From an uncultured Actinomycetes bacterium (GTDB lineage Bacteria > Actinomycetota > Thermoleophilia > Miltoncostaeales > Miltoncostaeaceae), in contig CALMXK010000187.1 in NCBI GenBank assembly GCA_937871165.1, positions 1 to 39,256 of the forward strand: DNA of 39,256 bases, in the 5' to 3' direction. The notes below the pieces were generated by a model. It saw only the letters and a list, made by a program, of their open reading frames with translations, did not search any database and was not told the DNA's origin. The position numbers were made by a program, and so were the translations under genes. Positions 15,481 to 25,387 of the stretch are shown in pieces (position 1 is the stretch's first letter; each line of letters opens with the position of its first letter).

Positions 15481-16282
15481 CGCCCTCGAGGTCGAGCGCC
15501 TCAGCGTCGACTTCGCCGGCCATCGTGCACTCGACATCGTGAGCTTCACGCTGCCACCCGGGCAGCTGGTTGGTCTACTCGGCCCCAACGGTGCGGGCAA
15601 GTCGACGCTCTTTCGGGCGATCCTCGGCCAGGTCGAGCACACCGGCGCAGTCCGTGTGAGTGGCGAAATCCCCTCCTACGTGCCGCAGGGTGACACCGTG
15701 GCGGCTGATTTTCCGGCGACCGCGGCCGATGTGGCAACGATGGGTCGCTTCGGACATCGGCGGTGGTGGCAACGCCTCTCGCGCGACGACCACGCAGCGG
15801 CAACGGCTGCGCTCGAGACGGTCGGGATGGCGGAGCACGCCGGCTGCACGTTCGCAACACTGAGCGGTGGCCAACGACAGCGGGTGATGCTTGCGCGAGC
15901 GCTCGCGCACGACAAGCAGGTGATCCTGCTCGACGAACCCATGACCGGCGTGGACTCGGTCAGCCGCGACGCCATCGCAGCCACCATCGCACGACTTCGC
16001 GACGACGGACGCACCGTCCTGATGTCGACGCATGATCTGAGCGACGCGGCGCGAAGCTGCGACCGGCTGATCTTTCTGAACCGCCGCATCATCCATGACG
16101 GACCACCGGCGACCACGTTCACACCCGAGGTGATCCAAGCCGCCTACGAGGGCGCCGCCGTGATGCTCACGCGACCCGACGGTGGCAGCTTCGGCGTGCT
16201 CGACGACGCCCATCACCACGACCATGGGTCGGTGCACGGCCATTCCCACGCGCCGAGCCATGAGGAGCACCACCACCCGTGA
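15473..16282 (+). CDS. Zinc ABC transporter ATPase with histidine-rich tail (ZnuC-like)
   Basis: The 269-residue ATPase has Walker A GPNGAGKST (37-45), a Q-loop in SYVPQGD, the signature LSGGQRQRVMLARAL, Walker B VILLDEPMTGVD and the switch histidine in STHDLS. The family members are usually about 220-250 residues. This one ends in a tail of about 25 residues with clustered histidines (HHHDHGSVHGHSH, then EEHHHP) that could buffer zinc or sense it at the inner membrane face. Starts and stops overlap on both sides: the GTG start lies inside the znuA-like gene, and GTGA joins it to the second permease. Confidence 0.91.
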   Translation: MDNALEVERLSVDFAGHRALDIVSFTLPPGQLVGLLGPNGAGKSTLFRAILGQVEHTGAVRVSGEIPSYVPQGDTVAADFPATAADVATMGRFGHRRWWQRLSRDDHAAATAALETVGMAEHAGCTFATLSGGQRQRVMLARALAHDKQVILLDEPMTGVDSVSRDAIAATIARLRDDGRTVLMSTHDLSDAARSCDRLIFLNRRIIHDGPPATTFTPEVIQAAYEGAAVMLTRPDGGSFGVLDDAHHHDHGSVHGHSHAPSHEEHHHP

Positions 16283-17139
16283 GTCTGATCACCGAGCCCT
16301 GGCAGTCGGGGCTGGTCGCGCGGGCCGGCGTGGCCCTGTTGATCGTCGGGATCCTCGGGGGAGTCATCGGCGTGTTCGTGGTCGTGCGCGGCCTGTCGTT
16401 CACCGTCGAAGCATTTGCGCACACGGCCTTTCCGGGTGCGGTCCTTGCCACCGCCGCAGGCGGCTCCATCGTGCTCGGTGGACTGGCCGCGGTCCTGGTC
16501 ACCGCCGTCGCGATCGCGCTCGCCATGCGATCGGACCGGATCAGTGACGACGCGGCGATCTCGGTCGTGTTCACCGGCCTGTTCGCGGTCGGCGCCATCT
16601 TGTTCACCACGCTCGGACCCTTCGACCGCGACATCACGTCGTTCCTGTTCGGCTCGCTGCTTGGTGCCGACCGCCGCGACCTGGTCATGCTGAGCGCCGG
16701 CGCACTCGTGGTCGGCGCTGCGCTTTGGGCGCTTCGCCGCCCGTTGATCCTGACCTCGTTCGACCCCGCGTTCGCGTCGGTGGTTGGAACTCGGCCCGGA
16801 CGGGTGCAGCTCGCCCTGCTCGGGTTGGTCGGCGTCAGCGTCGTGATCGCCGTCCAAGCAGTCGGCAACATGCTCGTGCTCGCGATGCTGGTCATTCCTG
16901 CTGCGACGGCCCGCCTGCTCACGCGCCGACTCCCGGCGACGTTCGCCGTGAGTGTCGCGGCCGGAGTGCTCGCAACGCTCATCGGCTTCTACGTGTCCTA
17001 CTACGCATCGGCGGCCACCGGAGCCTGCGTCGTACTCGCTGCCGTGGCGTTGCTGCTGATCGCAGCACTGGCCCGGCCCCTCATCCGCCGGGGACGGTCA
17101 GTGGCTGTGGGAGGCGCTGCGGCGCCGACCTCCGCCTGA
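16279..17139 (+). CDS. Metal ABC transporter permease, ABC-3 family (ZnuB-like, copy 2)
   Basis: The 286-residue membrane protein has the ABC-3 motifs FTVEAFAHTAFPGAVLA (about 42-58) and QAVGNMLVLAMLVIPAATAR (about 193-212). It starts with GTG inside the GTGA overlap with the ATPase gene. With the copy at 13722 it could form a heterodimeric channel, as known for the Tro and Mnt two-permease importers, or the two could serve alternative complexes. The last 42 bases overlap the end of the convergent regulator gene. Confidence 0.91.
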   Translation: MSLITEPWQSGLVARAGVALLIVGILGGVIGVFVVVRGLSFTVEAFAHTAFPGAVLATAAGGSIVLGGLAAVLVTAVAIALAMRSDRISDDAAISVVFTGLFAVGAILFTTLGPFDRDITSFLFGSLLGADRRDLVMLSAGALVVGAALWALRRPLILTSFDPAFASVVGTRPGRVQLALLGLVGVSVVIAVQAVGNMLVLAMLVIPAATARLLTRRLPATFAVSVAAGVLATLIGFYVSYYASAATGACVVLAAVALLLIAALARPLIRRGRSVAVGGAAAPTSA

Positions 17140-17547
17140 GCCCGCGCGGCAGGCGGAGCACATCCCGTGGAAGGTGAGCGAATGCCCGTCCACCTCGAAG
17201 TCGTGGTCCTCGGCGATCTCCGACTCGATCGGCGACAGATCACAGCGCGACAGTTCGATGACGGTACGACATTCCCGACACACCAGATGATGGTGATGAT
17301 GGCCGCTGCACAGTCGGTAGGTGGCCTCACCCTCATGCCGGCCGATCGTGTCGATCAGTCCCGCGTCGGCCAGGGACACCAACGTGCGGTAGACGGTGGA
17401 GAGCCCGAGCTCGGCGCATTCGTCACGCGCCCGCTCATGCACCTCGTGCGCCGACAGCGCTCGTCCGCCCTGAAGCGCATGCATCACGGCCACCCGCTGC
17501 GGGGTGCGGCGCAATCCGTTCTCTCGAAGCGCAAGGCCGATGTCCAT
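17098..17547 (-). CDS. zur: Fur-family regulator, Zur type
   Basis: The 149-residue protein has a winged-helix DNA-binding half (residues 1-80, with LRRTPQRVAVM and GLSTVYRTLVSL) and a C-terminal dimerisation half with metal sites. Structural zinc cysteines form two CxxC pairs (Cys90/Cys93 and Cys130/Cys133), and a five-histidine run (83-87) supplies regulatory ligands. Position next to the zinc importer and its candidate operator sites supports Zur rather than Fur. The ATG at 17547 is chosen because TACAAT lies six bases upstream; the longer open frame has no homology-like content. The C-terminal tail (ASHSH) is His-containing. It overlaps the convergent permease gene by 42 bases. Confidence 0.9.
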   Translation of the reverse strand: MDIGLALRENGLRRTPQRVAVMHALQGGRALSAHEVHERARDECAELGLSTVYRTLVSLADAGLIDTIGRHEGEATYRLCSGHHHHHLVCRECRTVIELSRCDLSPIESEIAEDHDFEVDGHSLTFHGMCSACRAGSGGGRRRSASHSH

Positions 17548-17553
17548 ACGCCG

Positions 17554-17559
17554 ATTGTA
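17554..17559 (-). promoter_or_regulatory. -10 hexamer TACAAT before zur
   Basis: TACAAT on the minus strand ends six bases before the zur ATG (17547), predicting a leaderless transcript. The segment TACAATCGGC is identical to that in front of nnr at 29450-29441. Confidence 0.6.
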
Positions 17560-17677
17560 GTGCCCGCACCCGCGGTGGCGGGCGACGGCGCGGTAGGGGC
17601 GCCCACCGCCCGGTCCGCTATCGTCCGGCACCGAGTGCCCCTCCCCGCCAACCGACCAGCCCCATGGTGACCAATCG

Positions 17678-18412
17678 ATGATCCCCGACCTGTTCACGAT
17701 CGGGCCGTTCACGCTTCACAGTTTCGGACTGATGTTGGCGCTCGGCTTCGTCGCCGCCGGATACTTTCTCAGCAGGGCGATGGTGCACGAGGGCTTCGAC
17801 GGGTCCCAAGCGTGGGAGATCCTGATCGGGGCGGCCGTCGGCGGCGTGGTCGGCGCCAAGGTCGACTACGTCATCCAAAACGGCAGTGACGGCGGCTTCT
17901 TCGGCGGCTCCGGCCTGGTCTGGTACGGCGGATTGATCGGTGGTGCGATCGGGGTGATCGCGGTGGCCGCCTGGCGGAAAATCCCGATCGGACGGCTTGC
18001 GAACATGTCCGCCCCCGGCCTCGCGATCGGCTATGCCATCGGGCGAATCGGCTGCCAACTGTCGGGCGACGGCGACTACGGTCGCGCCACGAGCCTGCCG
18101 TGGGGGATGAGCTATCCCGACGGCGAGGTGCCCACCACCGAAATCGTTCATCCGACGCCCGTCTATGAGACCGCCGCCATGCTCGTGGTCTTCTTCGTGT
18201 TGTGGCGGCTGCGCGACCGACTGAACCGCCCGTGGCAGCTGTTCGGGCTGTGGGCGATCCTCGCAGGCGCCGAACGCTTCCTGGTCGAATTCGTCCGCCG
18301 CAACGCGGACGTGGCGCTCGGATTGACACCGGCGCAGCTGTGGTCGGTCGGGATGATGGTCGTGGGAGCCGTCCTCATGGTGGCCCGCACGGAAACCGCC
18401 CGCGCCCGCTGA
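17678..18412 (+). CDS. lgt: Prolipoprotein diacylglyceryl transferase
   Basis: The 244-residue, multi-spanning membrane enzyme attaches diacylglycerol to lipobox cysteines, which the binding lipoproteins in this window need. Family features include SFGLMLALGF near the N-terminus, GLVWYGGLIGG (about 86-96), the Lgt signature region GRIGCQLSGDGDYG (about 122-135), HPTPVYE (about 159-165) and RFLVEFVRRN (about 204-213). The signature usually reads G-R-x-G-N-F; here Asn is replaced by Cys, a variant that I believe also occurs in other Lgt-like proteins. TATCGT near 17617 may be its -10 element. It diverges from zur. Confidence 0.88.
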   Translation: MIPDLFTIGPFTLHSFGLMLALGFVAAGYFLSRAMVHEGFDGSQAWEILIGAAVGGVVGAKVDYVIQNGSDGGFFGGSGLVWYGGLIGGAIGVIAVAAWRKIPIGRLANMSAPGLAIGYAIGRIGCQLSGDGDYGRATSLPWGMSYPDGEVPTTEIVHPTPVYETAAMLVVFFVLWRLRDRLNRPWQLFGLWAILAGAERFLVEFVRRNADVALGLTPAQLWSVGMMVVGAVLMVARTETARAR

Positions 18413-18462
18413 GGCCATGGACGACCCGTGTGCTGGGCTCACCACGGAGCGCTCGAATGCGG

Positions 18463-18468
18463 CATTCT
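18463..18468 (+). promoter_or_regulatory. -10-like hexamer CATTCT before glgE
   Basis: CATTCT ends seven bases before the GTG at 18476, similar to the other near-leaderless starts in this window. It is a weaker match than most. Confidence 0.3.
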
Positions 18469-18475
18469 GTGTGGA

Positions 18476-20383
18476 GTGACCACAGTGCCCCCCACACACC
18501 AGCCGGCGCGCATCGCCATTCACGACCTTCAGCCGCGCGTCGGCGAAGGGATCTACCCCACCAAGTTGCCGCTCGGCGACACCACCGAGGTCAGCGCGAC
18601 CGTCCTTCGTGACGGACACGAGGCCCTGCGCGTCGTGGTTCGCCATCGATCGGGTGAGGGCCCGTGGATCGAGACCCCGATGGCCGATCAACCGGGCACC
18701 GACCGCTGGAGCGCCCGCATCACCCCGCAGGCGCTCGGGCTGGCCGAGTTCCAGGTGATGGCGTGGCTCGACCGCTTCAGCTCGTGGCGCCATGAGATGC
18801 GCCGGCGCATCGACGGTGGCCAGCAGGACCTGAGCAGCGAACTGCTCGAAGGCGCGGCGATACTCGCCGACGCGCAGCTGGAATCAGCAGACGCGGCGGT
18901 GGTCGACGCCGCAGCCAAGCTCATGCGTGGGCGCTCGGCGCAGCCGAAGAAACTCGCCGCCGCCCTGTCCGACGACCTTGCCGACGCCATGTCGCGCGAC
19001 ACCGCGCGCCCTGATTGCGCCACCTCAACGACCGGCTGGATCGACGTCGATCCGGTGCGCGCGACCTTCGGCACCTGGTACGAGTTGTTTCCCCGCTCGT
19101 GGGGCGGGTTCGCGGGTGTCACCCGCCAGATGGCCGCCTTCGCCGACCTCGGCGTGGACGTCCTGTACCTGCCACCGATCCATCCGATCGGCACCACCCA
19201 TCGCAAGGGTCCGAACAACACGCTGACCGCCGGGCCGAACGATCCCGGCAGTCCGTGGGCGATCGGGGCGCCGGAGGGCGGTCACGACGCCATCCATCCG
19301 GCGCTTGGCACGCCGGCGGAGTTGGCCGCCATGATCGCGGCCGCCACCGAACGGGGCATCGACATCGCCCTGGACCTCGCCTTGCAGTGTTCACCGGACC
19401 ACCCGTGGCTCACCGAACACCCGGACTGGTTCTCCCGCAGGCCCGACGGCACGCTGAAGTACGCCGAGAACCCCCCGAAGAAGTACCAGGACATCTACAA
19501 CCTGGACTTCGACAGTGCGGACTGGCGTGCGTTGTGGCAGGCACTCGCCGACGTGGTGCTGCACTGGGTGTCGACGGGCGTGCGCATCTTCCGTGTCGAC
19601 AATCCGCACACCAAACCGCTGCCGTTCTGGCACTGGCTGATCTCGACGGTGCGCGCGGACCACCCCGAGGTCATCTTCCTGGCCGAAGCGTTCACCCGCC
19701 CGTCGATGATGTTCGAACTTGCGAAGGTCGGCTTCAGTCAGTCGTACACGTACTTCACCTGGCGCAACACCAGGTCGGAGCTCACGGAGTACCTCACCGA
19801 GCTCGCCCAGCCGGAGCGCGCGCGGGTCTACCGGCCGAACTTCTTCGCAAACACCCCGGACATCCTGCACGAGTATCTGCAGCACGGTGGACCGCCGGCG
19901 TTTCACGCCCGGCTGGTGCTCGCCGCGACCCTCGGACCGAGCTACGGCATCTACAGCGGCTTCGAGAACTTCGAAAACACGCCGGTGCGCATCGGCAGTG
20001 AGGAGTACATGAACTCCGAGAAGTACGCGTTGAAGCACCGACGACTCGATGGCCCCCTGTTGTCTGTCTTCCGGCGTCTGAACATCGCCCGTCGCACCCA
20101 CCGGGCGCTGCAACGCATCGAGCCCGTGCGGTTCGTCGAAACGGAAAACGAGCAGCTGATCGCCTACGTCCGCGGGAGCGCCGACGCCCCGATCATCTGC
20201 GTGGTCAACCTCGACCCGTACGCCGAACAGGTCGGTCTCATCCACCTGGAATTGATGGGCGAGCTGCCGGAGCTGTTCCAAGTCGCCGACCAGCTGAACG
20301 ATCAGATCTACCAGTGGCGCCGCACCACCAACTACGTGGCACTGCGTCCCGGCGACGCCCATGTCCTGGCACTGCACCACTGA
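18476..20383 (+). CDS. glgE: Alpha-1,4-glucan:maltose-1-phosphate maltosyltransferase
   Basis: The 635-residue GH13 enzyme extends alpha-glucan chains using maltose-1-phosphate. After an N-terminal domain (ARIAIHDLQPRVGEG, then TEVSATVLRDGHEAL, as in GlgE), the barrel begins near residue 190 with FGTWYELFPRSWG. Diagnostic GlgE sequence follows: DVLYLPPIHPIGTTHRKGPNN, the nucleophile Asp375 in FRVDNPHTKP and the acid/base Glu404 in LAEAFTRP. The GTG at 18476 fits the family N-terminus and a -10-like hexamer just upstream; the open frame from 18428 adds 16 unlikely residues. The TreS and Mak enzymes that would make its substrate are not in this window. glgB follows after 70 bases. Confidence 0.93.
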   Translation: MTTVPPTHQPARIAIHDLQPRVGEGIYPTKLPLGDTTEVSATVLRDGHEALRVVVRHRSGEGPWIETPMADQPGTDRWSARITPQALGLAEFQVMAWLDRFSSWRHEMRRRIDGGQQDLSSELLEGAAILADAQLESADAAVVDAAAKLMRGRSAQPKKLAAALSDDLADAMSRDTARPDCATSTTGWIDVDPVRATFGTWYELFPRSWGGFAGVTRQMAAFADLGVDVLYLPPIHPIGTTHRKGPNNTLTAGPNDPGSPWAIGAPEGGHDAIHPALGTPAELAAMIAAATERGIDIALDLALQCSPDHPWLTEHPDWFSRRPDGTLKYAENPPKKYQDIYNLDFDSADWRALWQALADVVLHWVSTGVRIFRVDNPHTKPLPFWHWLISTVRADHPEVIFLAEAFTRPSMMFELAKVGFSQSYTYFTWRNTRSELTEYLTELAQPERARVYRPNFFANTPDILHEYLQHGGPPAFHARLVLAATLGPSYGIYSGFENFENTPVRIGSEEYMNSEKYALKHRRLDGPLLSVFRRLNIARRTHRALQRIEPVRFVETENEQLIAYVRGSADAPIICVVNLDPYAEQVGLIHLELMGELPELFQVADQLNDQIYQWRRTTNYVALRPGDAHVLALHH

Positions 20384-20453
20384 GCCCTCGCGGGTCCACT
20401 CCGCGCCCGAGGTAGCGACCGGTGCGCATTCGCGCCATACTCGGCAGTGACCG

Positions 20454-22616
20454 ATGACTGACCTCCCGCACGACATCGCGCTCCTCGCAGCGCAGCGCCA
20501 CCACGATCCCCATACGGTGCTTGGCGTGCATCCCACGTCGTCGGGCTTCGTCGTTCGCGCATGGCGCCCGATGGCGCAGCACGTGGCACTTGTGACTGCC
20601 GCCGGCGAGTTGCCGATGCATCGGGTTGGCGACGCCCTCTATGCGGCAAACGTCGCAACGCATCCGGAGAGCTATTCCATCCGGACGACCTACAGCGACG
20701 GCCCGGCGCACGAGAGCGCCGATCCGTACTGCTTCCCCCCCACGATCGGCGAGCTCGACCTGCACCTGATGGGCGAGGGCCGCCACCAGGAGCTGTGGCG
20801 GGTGCTCGGCGCGCACGTGCGCGAGATGGACGGGGTCCGCGGCACGTCGTTTGCCGTCTGGGCGCCGTCGGCACGTGCCGTGAGCGTGGTCGGCAGTTGG
20901 AACGGGTGGAACCCGGTCGCACATCCGATGCGGACGATGGGCGCATCGGGCGTCTGGGAGCTGTTCATCCCCGGCGTTCCGGCCGGCGCCCAGTACAAGT
21001 TCGAGGTGCGCAGCCAACATGGCTCCACACGCGGCAAGGCCGATCCGCTCGCCCAGCGCACCGAGGCGCCACCGCGCACCGCGTCGGTTGTCACCGACAG
21101 CACGTTCCAGTGGACAGATGCGCCGTGGATCGCCGCCCGACCGACGCGCGAAACATGGCGCGAGGCGGTGTCCATTTACGAGGTCCATCTCGGATCGTGG
21201 CGTCGAAATCCCGACCAGGGCAACCGTTCCCTGACCTACGTCGAGCATGCGGTGGAACTCATCGACTACGTCGTCGAGATGGGCTTCACGCACATCGAGC
21301 TGCTGCCGATCACCGAACACCCCTTCGGCGGGTCCTGGGGCTACCAGTGCACCGGCTACTTCGCGCCGACGGCGCGCTTTGGCGATCCCGACGACTTCCG
21401 CGCACTGGTGAATGCGGCACATGCGGCGGGGATCGGCGTGATCCTCGATTGGGTCCCTGCGCACTTCCCCCGCGACGACCACGGTCTTGCCTGCTTCGAC
21501 GGCACCGCGTTGTACGAGCATGCCGATCCGCGGCGCGGCGCCCATCCGGACTGGGGCACACTCATCTTCAACTACGGGCGCAACGAGGTCCGCAACTTCC
21601 TGTTGGCAAGCGCCCTGTACTGGCTGCAGGACATGCATGTCGACGGCCTGCGCGTGGACGCCGTCGCATCGATGCTCTACCTCGACTACTCGCGCAACGA
21701 AGGCGAGTGGATCCCGAACATCGAGGGTGGGCGCGAAGATCTCGACGCCATCGTCTTCCTGCGCGATCTGAACGAAGTCACCCACGCCGCCCATCCGGGC
21801 ATCGCGATGTGCGCCGAGGAGTCCACCGCATGGCCGGGGGTCTCGCGTCCGACGTCCTCAGGTGGACTCGGCTTCGACTTCAAGTGGAACATGGGGTGGA
21901 TGCACGACACGCTGCACTACTTCCAGAATGATCCGGTGCACCGGCTGTACCACCACCATGAGCTGACGTTCGGGTTGTTGTACGCATTCAGCGAGCAATA
22001 CATCCTGCCGCTCTCGCACGACGAAGTCGTCCACGGCAAAGGGTCGTTGCTTTCAAAGATGCCCGGCGACCGGTGGCAGCAGCTCGCCAACCTGCGCGCG
22101 ATGTACGGCTGGATGTGGGCACACCCCGGCAAGAAGCTGTTGTTCATGGGCGGCGAGCTGGCGCAGCCGACGGAGTGGAACCATGATGAGAGCCTGCCGT
22201 GGCACCTGCGCGACGTTCCCGAACATGCCGGCGTGCAGCGTCTGGTTCGCGATCTCAACACGGTCTACCGCGACCAGCCGGCACTGTGGCGTGCAGACAG
22301 TGACGAATCCGGCTTCTCGTGGCTGGAGGCTGCGGACGGCGCCAACAACGTGCTCGCCTTCTGCCGATTCGGCGGCGATGCCAAGCCGGTGGTGTGCATC
22401 GCCAACCTCTCGCCGGTCGTCCGCCACGACTACCGCGTCGGGATGCCGCTTGGCGGTCCGTGGCACACGGTTCTGAATACCGACGATCGGGTGTACGGTG
22501 GTGCCGGCGTCGACACGGGTCCGCTCATCGCCGACGGACCATCGTGGCACGGACAGGATCAGTCGATCGTGCTGACCCTTCCCCCGCTTGCCTGTGTCTG
22601 GCTGATGCCACGCTGA
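20454..22616 (+). CDS. glgB: 1,4-alpha-glucan branching enzyme
   Basis: The 720-residue GH13 protein introduces alpha-1,6 branches into glucan. It has an N-terminal CBM48-type module (DPHTVLGVHP near 19-28, later TSFAVWAPSARAVSVVGSWNGW), then the catalytic barrel beginning with SIYEVHLGSWRR. Catalytic residues are Asp402 in GLRVDAVASM, Glu455 in AEEST and the third Asp in LSHDEVVHG. The length matches full GlgB with both N-terminal modules. CATACT at 20436-20441 is a possible -10, giving a very short leader before the ATG. Confidence 0.95.
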   Translation: MTDLPHDIALLAAQRHHDPHTVLGVHPTSSGFVVRAWRPMAQHVALVTAAGELPMHRVGDALYAANVATHPESYSIRTTYSDGPAHESADPYCFPPTIGELDLHLMGEGRHQELWRVLGAHVREMDGVRGTSFAVWAPSARAVSVVGSWNGWNPVAHPMRTMGASGVWELFIPGVPAGAQYKFEVRSQHGSTRGKADPLAQRTEAPPRTASVVTDSTFQWTDAPWIAARPTRETWREAVSIYEVHLGSWRRNPDQGNRSLTYVEHAVELIDYVVEMGFTHIELLPITEHPFGGSWGYQCTGYFAPTARFGDPDDFRALVNAAHAAGIGVILDWVPAHFPRDDHGLACFDGTALYEHADPRRGAHPDWGTLIFNYGRNEVRNFLLASALYWLQDMHVDGLRVDAVASMLYLDYSRNEGEWIPNIEGGREDLDAIVFLRDLNEVTHAAHPGIAMCAEESTAWPGVSRPTSSGGLGFDFKWNMGWMHDTLHYFQNDPVHRLYHHHELTFGLLYAFSEQYILPLSHDEVVHGKGSLLSKMPGDRWQQLANLRAMYGWMWAHPGKKLLFMGGELAQPTEWNHDESLPWHLRDVPEHAGVQRLVRDLNTVYRDQPALWRADSDESGFSWLEAADGANNVLAFCRFGGDAKPVVCIANLSPVVRHDYRVGMPLGGPWHTVLNTDDRVYGGAGVDTGPLIADGPSWHGQDQSIVLTLPPLACVWLMPR

Positions 22617-22678
22617 CAACGACCGCGACGACCGCGGTCGGGTGCGATCCACCTGAAGATCCCTACCATGGACGGTTC

Positions 22679-24772
<2,094 letters not shown>

Positions 24773-24805
24773 CAGGTCGCGCGGCTGGTCGAGCGCCCGG
24801 TGGCG

Positions 24806-25375
24806 TTACGCCAGGCGTTGCCCTCCGGGCACCCACATCACATCGCCGGCGCCGCTCGTGGCGTTCACCGACCGGGCAAGGATGAACAGCAGGTCCGACA
24901 GACGATTGAGGTAGGCGAGCGCCTGCGGGTTCGCCTCGCCGTGCTCCATCAGGGTGACGACCGCCCGTTCGGCGCGGCGGCAGACGGTGCGTGCCACGTG
25001 CAGTGCGGCGGCGGCGGGAGCACCGCCGGGCAGGACGAAGCTCGTCAGGTCCGGCAGTGGATCGTTGTACTCGTCGCACCACCCTTCGAGCCGGCTCACC
25101 TGCTGGGGCGTCACACGGAGGCGCTCGCCCTCCGCGCCGTCGGGCACGCACAGGTCGGCGCCCAGATCGAACAGGTCGTTCTGGATGTGAGTGAGCTTCG
25201 CAGCGATCGCCTCGGGCAACTCGTGCGTCAGCGCCACACCGATCGCGCTGTTGGCCTCATCGACCTCGCCGAAGGCATGCACGCGGGCGCTCGCCTTCGA
25301 GGTGCGACTCATGTCGCCCAGGTGGGTCTCGCCACCGTCGCCGAGCCGTGTGTAGATGCGCGTCAGTCTGACCAT
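24806..25375 (-). CDS. ATP:cob(I)alamin adenosyltransferase, PduO type
   Basis: The 189-residue enzyme transfers the adenosyl group of ATP to cob(I)alamin, making coenzyme B12. The family start IYTRLGDGGETHLGD (ATP loop) is at residues 7-21, followed by VHAFGEVDEANSAIG. The second ATP-binding motif RTVCRRAERAVV is near 129-140, and LNRLSDLLFILAR (about 156-168) closes the site. The length matches the trimeric PduO/MMAB family. It lies 12 bases after the cca stop, in the same direction, but TAGCGT six bases before its ATG suggests its own promoter. Confidence 0.92.
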   Translation of the reverse strand: MVRLTRIYTRLGDGGETHLGDMSRTSKASARVHAFGEVDEANSAIGVALTHELPEAIAAKLTHIQNDLFDLGADLCVPDGAEGERLRVTPQQVSRLEGWCDEYNDPLPDLTSFVLPGGAPAAAALHVARTVCRRAERAVVTLMEHGEANPQALAYLNRLSDLLFILARSVNATSGAGDVMWVPGGQRLA

Positions 25376-25381
25376 CAGGCG

Positions 25382-25387
25382 ACGCTA
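25382..25387 (-). promoter_or_regulatory. -10 hexamer TAGCGT before adenosyltransferase gene
   Basis: TAGCGT on the minus strand ends six bases before the ATG at 25375, matching the leaderless arrangement at zur and nnr. It lies directly against the cca stop codon. Confidence 0.4.
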
